Assembly: GCA_022478985.1 (NCBI GenBank) | Contig: JAKSZP010009529.1 | Span: 1 to 64,000, forward strand | Direction of reading: 5' to 3' | DNA length: 64,000 nt | From: Massospora cicadina | Lineage: Eukaryota > Entomophthoromycota > Entomophthoromycetes > Entomophthorales > Entomophthoraceae | Shown: positions 56,382 through 64,000 of the stretch, piece after piece | Position numbering within the stretch: the first letter of the stretch is position 1 | Layout: each line of letters starts with the position of its first letter | The notes under the pieces: model-generated | What the model was told of the DNA's origin: nothing | The model's database searches: none | Seen by the model: only the letters and a program-made list of their open reading frames with translations | Translations under genes and position numbers: made by a program

Positions 56382-58120
56382 GTTAACGCTTGAGATTCCA
56401 GAGCACCTATATGGAAAAGTCATTGGCTATGGAGGAAATCAAGAATCAAACCATGGGTTTTGCCGAGGATAATCTTGCCAGGACATGGAAAAAATGTGCT
56501 ACTAGATAATCTGGGTAAAAAACCAACGAAGATCATGAAAAATCAAATTGTCACATTTCTCCCTTTAATCCTGATGGCAGAGATCATCAAATTCCGATTT
56601 CAGAACATTATTTGAAATGGGATTGCCATAAGAAACTGCTGAAAGTGTAAATGTCTTAATAGATCTAGAGCACCTGGATGAATTGACCAAACAGGAGCAA
56701 GAAGAAGTACTCCAACTATTTATAAAGTACCATGAGATATTCACCCAAGATGTCCATGACCTGGGATGCGCAAAGAATGTGCTGCAAAAGGTTGACACAG
56801 GGGAGTATTTGCTAATATGATGGGACCTATTCAAAGATCTAAAGCTGCTGAAGTTGTGGGTCAGCGAAGAAATCAGCAAGATCGTTGAGCATGGGATCCT
56901 CATCCTGTCATCAAGTCCATGGGTTAGTACAATCTTTAAGTAAAGTGGAGGAAAGATCAAATTGAGTGGTGATCAGTTCCTGCAACTGAACGAAATCACT
57001 AAGAAGAATTGTACCCACTACCAAGGATCAATGATGCGCTCAATCGCCTAGGGAACACCAAAAACTTTTCAGCAATGGACTTAATTTCAGAGTATTGGCA
57101 AGTTTATTTATCAAGAGAGGATCAAGAAAAGTGTGCAATCACTTCTACACAGGGACTCTATCAACCTACCCAAATGTCCTAGAGATTGTGTAACACACCG
57201 GCCACCTTCCAAAAGCAATTGATTCTATCCTTAGTGATCTGAAATACTGTGTATTAATATCTGGACGATATAAACATATCCAGCAGGATCTTCTCAGACC
57301 ATTTAGAGCACTTAAAAAGTGTTCAAGCGCCTGGAAAAGGCAAACTTAAAGATTAAACCAAATAAATGCTATTTTTTCAAGAAGGAGCTTGAATAGTTGG
57401 GGTTTGTTATAGACTCCAGAGGGCTGTAGCCCAGCAGCAGAAGATTACAGCAATTGAATGGATGTCAATCCCAAGGAGCGTTCTGGATATCCAAGTATTT
57501 CTTTATATGGTCAGCTACTATTACAATTTATAAAGGAATTTACAAAAATTGTGGAGCCTTTATTCCACTTATCAAAGGATCTGAAAAAAGGATTCATGTG
57601 GAACAAAGGAGCTAAGAGTCATCAATGATTTTACCCCAATATCTAAAACCAGTCCTGTTTGAAGTACCCAAATTTTAATTAGAAAATTTAATCCAAACTG
57701 ATGCATCGTTGGTGGTGATTGGAGCCATTTTGAGCCAAGTGGATGAAAATGGGGACAAACATACAGTGGCCTATGTAAGAAAACACTTACATCAGTGGAG
57801 AGAAATATACCTTGATAGAGCATGGATGTCTTGTAGTAATCTATGCATGCAAGCAATTCTGAATGTTTATCTATGGAACTCACTTTAAAGTAGTTACAGA
57901 CCACTCATCTTGGTGCTGGATCCATAACCTAAGAGACTAAAGGGGTGACTGGCCTGAAGGGCTTAAAAATTACAAGACTATGATTTTGAGATATTACATC
58001 AAGCTAAATCAGCGCATCAAAATTCTGATGGACTATCAAGATTGCCTGCAGTCCATATTGTCCATCATCAAGTGGACAAAGCATTCCAATAGATGATCAA
58101 GGGTATTGGTGGGGACAAAC
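56382..58120 (+). pseudogene. Element A reverse transcriptase and RNase H
   Basis: It resumes in phase from 26564. Blocks in order are LTKQEQEEVLQLFIKYHEIF before the RT, KNFSAMDLISEYWQVYLSREDQEKC with the first Asp (57060-57130), and the catalytic YLDDINISS near 57260. RNase H then reads NLIQTDASLVVIGAILSQVDENGDKH near 57690. Many stops and shifts lie between the blocks. Catalytic Asp residues remain readable despite the age. Confidence 0.8.
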
Positions 58121-59270
58121 CCCAAGAAATTTAAGGTGCGCTCAAGAAAGCAATGAATAACACCAAGATAATAAATGGACAACTATTTAAGACTATTGAC
58201 AGAAATTGATTTATATTCCCAAAGCTGTAAGAATGATCAGAAATAATCTGAACCAAACAAAGTCATTGGCCATGGTGGCCTAAGGAAGACCATGGACCAT
58301 ATTCACCAGTGCTACTACTTGGAGATCAATCATTTATGGTGTCACTGACTACTTGTCCTTTTGCACGGAATTCCAACTCCACAGCTTCATAATAATGTAA
58401 TATGATACAGGTTATTTCACCCTGAAATTTGTGTGGCACACTGTGTTAATAAATGTGATGGGACCCCTGAGTATCAGCATAGGAGGCGCGAAATATATCA
58501 TAGTGGCCATAGACCATATGAAAATGGTCAAAACCAAAGTTCTGAGCAAAGTGGATGCTGTGAGCACATCAAAGTTCATTTTGTATTAAGTGGTTTACAG
58601 GTACGGATGTCCTCAAGTGATCTTGAGCAATAATAGAACTAACTTTAACTCTTATGTTATCTTGAGGATCAATTAATTGATGGGAATCAGAGGAGTAGTA
58701 TCAGTTCCATACAGACCAGAAATGGACCAAATGGTAGAAAGGGTTAATGGAACATTAGCCTCAACGCTGAGAAAATTGGTCATGTGGAAATTTATGCTTA
58801 AACTTGCCTGAGTTCGTTTACCTTTTCCTATAATATAAGTTTTCACATGGTGATAGGAAAAATGCATTTGAATTACTTTATGGACAAAGGGCAGCCTTAG
58901 CACTGATTTTGTATTCTGCAGTCAATCCAGAAGCAGAAATGAGTGCTAATCAATACCTAAACTGACTTGCCAATATGATGTTCAAACTGCAATCATATGC
59001 ATTTGATATGACCTTAAAGAAAATGATCAAAGCAAAGTCAACGGATAACAAGAACTGACCAGCAATACAAGAGTACTATGTGGGGGATAGGGTAGTCTAT
59101 TGCAACACCCATGGTTTTGGATGAAGAAACAAGCTAGCTTTGTGTAAGGTCCATTCAAAATGATCACCAAGATGGCAACTGATGCCTGCACGATTAAGAA
59201 CATTGCAGATGGTCATTTTGTGAACCTGGTCTATATAAAACATCTTAAGTATAGAAAATAGGTGAGAAAT
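58121..59270 (+). pseudogene. Element A integrase
   Basis: The zinc-finger part is poorly readable (58250-58400). The core reads VMGPLSISIGGAKYIIVAIDHM (58450-58520), then CPQVILSNNRTNF where the second Asp is changed to Asn, and PYRPEMDQMVERVNGTLAS with the Glu intact (58700-58770). The C-terminal SH3-like part GPFKMITKMATDACTIKN appears at about 59145-59200. There are many stops and no chromodomain. Confidence 0.75.
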
Positions 59271-60148
59271 AAGTGCTATGTTCCCAAATGACCAATTAAC
59301 CTAAAAAAATAGTTCAAGTCCTAGTGTTGGTCAAGTCCCAATGGGGCTGCTGAACCCTGATAGGTGGTTAAAACTTAAAAAGACCTCTGAACCATTATAG
59401 CTGGTTAAGTTCAAAAGATGAACTGCTGAACCAGAATAGGGTAAACAAAAAGATGGACTTCTGAACCTAATAAAAATTTTAAGTTCATTGCAAAAAATAA
59501 CATAAGGAAAAAATTCTAAAATTAAAATAAGATTAAAAAATAATGTAGAAAAGGTATATAAAAAGAATAAAAAGCAAAAGAAATATAAAATCCAAAGTAT
59601 ATTTTTTCATCATCAAAAAGCATCTGGTGATGTCCCCTTATGTTATTGGTAGGACCAGTTTGGGTTGAAACTGGGTCCACAATGAGTAGTCCTAAGGCGT
59701 TGAAAGAAGCAACACATATTGGTAGAATCAGGACAGGTTGAAACTAGATTTGATGGGAGTAGTCCCTTAAGAAATAAATCCCAGCCTGGGAAAATAAAGA
59801 TAACAAGGAATCAGAGAAGATACCCAATAATATCCTTTAAACAACAAGGTTTTGCATAACCTGATTTGGGGAAAACAGGTTTTAAAGACCTTTTTATTGG
59901 CAAGAACACCCAAACTGGGCTGGCACAGAATGTGGACATGGTAATCATGCTCTACAGAGGTAGCACTGAGGAGGACATGGAATGGAAATGTAAAAAAAGA
60001 AGGACTAAGCTCATACACATTGAGCAAGGAATGGAGTTGGACCAAGAGCACTCCAAAGTTAAACCATGATGGTGGACTCAGTCTGAAACTATGCAGCATA
60101 TGTCCCCAGAAATTCTTTATTACTGGGTAGTTTTTTCAAGAAGGGGGA
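59271..60148 (+). other. Element A 3' non-coding tail
   Basis: No gene is supported. It contains an A-rich stretch (59490-59600) and blocks resembling the tail of element B (59610-59760). It ends in the purine tract AAGAAGGGGG at about 60139-60148. Confidence 0.65.
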
Positions 60149-61282
60149 TGCGTTGAGATTTTTGCCCATAATAACCAGCTTCATCAATTACAATTAATCT
60201 GCTGGTCAACTAGGGGATCTATTCCACTAGTGGATGTTGAAGTTATCAATTACTTATATGATAACTATTGTTTGGAGAAATACTCTATCAAATATCTACT
60301 AATCTGCAAGATTATGATACACCATATTGATGAGTATTTTAATGGGGATGATCCCCAACAATAAGCAAGTGATTAGGGAGTCAATTTAATTATCAATAAC
60401 TTAATTGACTTGTAGGATTCAATCGGGTCTAATTACCAATCAACTAAGGGATTTTAAGTTGCTGGCAAGTGATACCACCTGTCATTATAGCAAAATTTTA
60501 AGTTAAACTTTTCTGTAATGCAATCTGCTATTTATAGATAAGAGTCCCATTAACTAAGCAGGTTATTACCAGATAAGGGTAAATTCAATGGGAGTTGAGC
60601 AAAGACATTGATACATATTATCATTTCAACTTAGAAGAGGTCACAATCAAGGAGGGAAAAGGACCTGAGTATATTCAATGAGAAAGATTATTGTTTCATG
60701 TGACTCTGGGGGGTCAATTCTTGATAATGACTGCTGTTCTAAAATGGGGTGTCAAGCAATGAGGTGTGCACTAAATTCCCTATAAAGCCCTTGACTTTTT
60801 ATAATAAAGCAGATAAACAAGTAGAAAGATATTTATAAATTAATATTTATATAATTATGCTGTTTGCTCTTGTGATTAGAAGGAAGAACCAGAAGATCCT
60901 TTGCCTAGTTATTGCTGTCTCTGCAGACTTGGTGAGACAAGAAGGAAGAAGAACCTCTGAACCTTACCCTAGGCTAAGTTCTACCAGACGGATAGGGAAG
61001 AAGTCCCTACCATTTAGAAGAAATTAAAAAAAGCACCAGGTTGGCGTTGGACCTAATCAATATTCAGGATATCATCTTAACACAAATAGTAGTCTTTATA
61101 CTATTATTGCTCATTATGTTATAATCAAAACAAAACAGCGCATACATAAGAATCTCTGTGCAAGTTGATAAAAGGGAGCTGAAGCAAGTTATTACTCATA
61201 ATGGAAAATCAAGTCCCCAATTTTACCAATTGGTACTCAACCCAAAAAAGGAAGTCAAGTGCCAAGATCCATAAGTTTAACA
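60149..61282 (+). repeat. Element A 3' LTR (complete)
   Basis: It starts near TGCGTTGAGA after the purine tract and ends TTTAACA. The part from 60505 matches 5378-6169. It is followed by ATCAG, where Helitron sequence begins. Confidence 0.85.
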
Positions 61283-62296
61283 ATCAGCCAATTGTGATCC
61301 TTATAATTAATTTGAATATTGGGAAATACTTTTAAAGTTAGTTCTTCTTTTACTGTCACTAAATTGCAGAAGTTATGAGGCAATAAAATTTGTCTTAAGA
61401 TAAGATTAACCAGCACCTTTCCATTTCCAATTTTTAGCATTTGATGTGAGATTATCTTATCTGATCTTTTTTTGCAGCTGGACATGAATATGTGTAGTTA
61501 ATTTTAATGTCTTTATGTGTCACCACAAAGTAGAGTACTTCAGGCAATCATTTATTTTGTCCACTGGTGTGATTGAGGAATTATAGGTAAAGTTTGCCTG
61601 AAATCTTTTGCAAGCAATACTAATGCATACTAAATTGTCTTATGTTTCCACGCAAATCTTGCAATTATTGATCAAGAGCCTAAAGTGAGTTTTGTGTGCC
61701 ATTATGCATTAATCCCAAACAATAAATATTGCTTTTTGGCAATATTTTCCCATACCAGATGCTTGTAAATTTTGCACGTTGGAGTTCCAATGAATTGCAT
61801 GTTCATTGCAATTTCAAAGTAAAATGAGCAGTTCTTCTGACTGGCAGCAATGTCACAGCTTTTTGGATGATGCAAGAGCTAAGGCTATGTAATTCTGATC
61901 ATATTCTGCCATAATCAATCTAATTAGGATAATTTTAATAGTTCCTCTTGGCGCATCTAATAAGAAGATTTCCTCAACACTGTTATTGACAGTTTGCATT
62001 ATTTGATCATAAATTTCTTTTTGCTCAACCGTTAGCTTAGAAATATCTAATTCTACATATGACAAAAGATCACCTGTGTTATAATTTTGTTCAAGATGCA
62101 ATTTTTCATTGAATGAAGCAGCAGCAGATTGATTTTGTGATTGCATTCTCAATTGATTGAGAACTTTGTTTGCAATTTCTAAGCACAAATCTTCAATCAA
62201 TATCAAAACTTTGTTGTAGATTTGTGCTGTGAAATCTGTGTTCATATTTGAATTTTCCTTACATATTTGATGGAAAATACCTTCAGCTATGTGCAA
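61283..62296 (-). pseudogene. Helitron helicase (PIF1-like) domain
   Basis: The open piece 62296-61853 reads LSYVELDISKLTVEQKEIYDQIM and the Walker A region LLDAPRGTIKIILI, where the norm is DAPGGTGKT, so the ATP site is lost. In broken frames downstream, HNGTQNSL, ALDQ and QDLRGN correspond to the usual WDECTMAHK...LEALDR.LQDLRGN. KEELTLKVFPNIQINYKDHNWL (61400-61284) is the late helicase region. The open frame starting at 61485 runs into the LTR of A and is partly chimeric. Helicase unwinds DNA during rolling-circle transposition. Confidence 0.85.
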
Positions 62297-63125
62297 TTTA
62301 TTTCTCCCATAACTCTGTTGAAGAGAAAGGAGATTAGGGGGTCAATATGGTTTCAAACAATGTACAAATTTGATTTAGATGTGTCATGTTGCATGAGTCA
62401 TCAATGCATATTTTCAGTGTCAGTTATTTTCCAATAAATTCAGAGCTTTACATGCACTGCAGAAAGTGGTATGTGTAACACTGTTGAAAATTTTCAATTT
62501 CTGGAAAGATGTTGGACTGGGCACATTTACCAACAGCATGCAAAGAAAGAAGCACTCAACTTGATTGGAATGCATGGAGTTCAGTCTGCCTATTGTAGTT
62601 TCTTTGAATATGCCAGGTTTTCCAATGACTCATTTGCCTGTTTTCATCATTCAAATGATTTTCTACTCGCATTCCATGTGTAATACATAGTCACTTTTGA
62701 ATATAGCAGTGTTTTTGCAGATGCGTCATTTTAATATAATGTTAAGAAAGCAGTTAATGTTGTAGCTGGTGGATTCAGGCCTATTTGTTGAACATTTGCA
62801 GCTGTGAAATAAATGTGCCATCCATTTTCTAGATGTAAAGCTAAGTGAACAACATCTGTACTTCATTCATTTATGGAAAAGAAAAGAATTCTCCATATAG
62901 CTAATTGGTGCTTATGTATTTTCTAGCCTGATACTTTATGATTTCATCAAAATGTATGACCACATTTATATCAATTATTTCTGATTGTGCACCAAAAAAT
63001 GCCATGTCACTGCCTTTATTCACATACTTATAAATGTATTTGACCAATTTACCTGAGTTACAGTATTTTATATCTATGTGCACTTTGTATGTTTTTGGTA
63101 CAAAGCCAAATATGGAACAACCCAC
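62297..63125 (-). pseudogene. Helitron RepHel central region
   Basis: The piece 63125-62901 reads YKVHIDIKYCNSGKLVKYIYKYVNKGSDMAFF and YQARKYISTN, the conserved block between Rep and helicase of Helitrons. Further blocks are visible with stops (FFSFP, QMLFT near 62860). 62400-62800 is too decayed to place. Confidence 0.8.
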
Positions 63126-63760
63126 CAGTTGTCTACTTCAATGTCACCATTTTGTACTTGTATGGTTGCTAGTTTATTGCCATATTCTGTTGATCTTCTT
63201 CTGTATAAAGAATATACATTATTTCCTGTAACTGTGTTGGATACTAATGCTTAAGGATATCACTGAGAGCATTTTTCTGTCTATAATATATGGTGAATTT
63301 GGATTAAGTGTGCTGCAAGGTGCATGTATCATATTTTATCATAACTTCATAAAAATCCTTATCAATGTTAACATTGGGTATTTCAGCATATATATTACAT
63401 TATCAATTTCATTTAAAGTGTTTTATTATAGAGCCAGACTAGTATATGTGCTTGTAGCAAACCTCTCTTTTGCCATCCCACTGAGTACATCCAGCAGTGC
63501 AAAGACCCAAACACTTCATGTTTTACCATGAAATCTATCAGCAATTACAACTTCTGTTTGAAAACATTTGCTGTGATATCATGCCTATCCACTGGCAATT
63601 GCCCAGGAAGTAAGAGCTGTTGTATATTATCCCAAGCTGAATTGCATATGAATTTAATGAATAGGTCTGGATGCCTATAGTGACAAACATATGCAATTGT
63701 ATCTTGAGCATACGCATGCATATGATATGCACTGCCTGTATATAAAGATGGCAAAATCAT
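63126..63760 (-). pseudogene. Helitron Rep (HUH nuclease) region
   Basis: The piece 63760-63545 reads AQDTIAYVCHYRHPDLFIKF and WDNIQQLLLPGQLPVDRHDITANVF. Further on the minus strand, WQKRGLLQAHILVW (63446-63454 codes Q-A-H) aligns with the usual QKRGLPHAHIL. The first His of the metal-binding HxH pair is therefore Gln. The Rep nuclease nicks and rejoins single-stranded ends, and this copy cannot do so. Confidence 0.82.
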
Positions 63761-64000
63761 TAGTTTTCCAATGTTATTAGTATTGCTGTCATCTACAATT
63801 GCATCTCACAAATAAGCGTATTCTTCAGAGCAAAGTTTGGTCTGATTCAAATGGATGAATATCAAATATTTGTTTTGATTTTTTACATATCTGATACATT
63901 GGTGAAACAAGGGGGTATGGCATAGTTGGGATGGGTGTCCCACTATTGCCCCTCACATTGTGGGTTCCAAACCCATTGTGGCAGAAATTACATTTCTGTG
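63761..64000 (-). other. Helitron upstream part, nothing further recognised
   Basis: It is presumably the N-terminal portion of RepHel or its leader, but I could not read conserved blocks. Confidence 0.35.

Larger units (their letters stand above)
5378..61282 (+). mobile_element. Element A: old Ty3/gypsy retrotransposon hosting the other insertions
   Basis: Two homologous LTR segments (5378-6169 and 60149-61282) flank a degenerate gag-pol split into four blocks: gag 6340-7520, linker 7521-7801, protease 25761-26564 and RT to integrase 56382-59270. The gaps are elements E and G. At the G junction the A reading frame continues in phase from 26569 to 56382. The right end abuts a Helitron helicase, giving an expected 5-bp target copy ATCAG at 61283-61287. 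The other copy lies before the window. LTR divergence and numerous stops make it the oldest gypsy here. Confidence 0.85.
61283..64000 (-). mobile_element. Helitron (autonomous type, decayed), interrupted by element A
   Basis: On the minus strand the pieces run from the Rep region (63760) through a central block (63125) to the PIF1-like helicase (62296-61283), all typical of the Helitron RepHel protein. The helicase is cut by element A after NYKDHNWL, so its remainder should lie upstream of this window. Ends of the Helitron (5'-TC, 3'-CTRR hairpin) are not in the window. Confidence 0.85.

Noticed and set aside
56197..56472. 91-residue open frame
   Set aside because: It starts in the LTR of I, crosses the last piece of the LTR of G, and ends in pol of A, so it is a junction chimera.
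61255..61485. 76-residue minus-strand open frame as a complete small gene
   Set aside because: It is late helicase sequence of the Helitron that runs into the LTR of A. It is useful as a junction marker only.
1..64000. A new defence, metabolic or regulatory gene system
   Set aside because: Nearly all the sequence is accounted for by transposable elements. The remaining gaps are decayed leaders, linkers and tails without coding signal.

Overview
The window is one block of transposable elements inserted inside one another. I see no host gene, tRNA, rRNA or CRISPR array. The contents are eukaryotic: Ty3/gypsy LTR retrotransposons (two with chromodomains), two L1-like LINEs, a DD34D mariner and a Helitron. 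This points to a large, repeat-rich genome. The sequence does not settle the host. An early-diverging or repeat-rich fungus, or a seedless plant, would fit the chromodomain gypsy and L1-like LINE set. The mariner and the Helitron helicase read more like animal copies and could have arrived by horizontal transfer.

Layout (names A-I are mine). The outermost unit is a Helitron on the minus strand (61283-64000, continuing off both ends of the window). Its helicase is cut by gypsy element A (+), whose 3' LTR ends at 61282 and whose 5' LTR is cut at 5378 by LINE-A (22-5377). Inside A there are two main insertions. (1) Element E (+ chromodomain gypsy, 7802-25755) carries short non-coding LTR element D (11883-23031) in its RNase H, D carries element B (12566-21944), and B carries element C (14142-18973). 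(2) Element G (- gypsy, 26570-56376) carries short LTR element F (31732-33477) in gag. The 5' LTR of G carries element H (- gypsy, 35211-41770) and element I (- chromodomain gypsy, 41956-56311). The 5' LTR of I holds LINE-B (about 48082-55454), and LINE-B holds a mariner (50670-51976).

The nesting is supported by direct repeats read at the junctions: CATAC for D, CCCCA for B, CCAGG for C, ACAGG for G, GTAGG for F, AGGAG for H, GAATT for I, TA for the mariner, and TTATC/CTATC (one mismatch) for E. At several junctions (C in B, D in E, F in G, G in A, mariner in LINE-B, A in Helitron) the interrupted reading frame continues in phase once the insert and one target copy are ignored. The longest chain is Helitron > A > G > I > LINE-B > mariner, six levels.

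No element looks capable of moving on its own. All gypsy pol genes carry stops, frameshifts or lost catalytic residues. B and C have lost most or all of pol. Several catalytic Asp/Glu losses are G-to-A changes at inferred former CpG sites, as expected from methyl-CpG decay. Elements A, B, C, G and H share one primer-binding-site sequence. D and F form a short non-coding LTR family that presumably depended on another element's proteins. I found no new defence or metabolic system; the interest lies in the readable insertion history and the D/F family.
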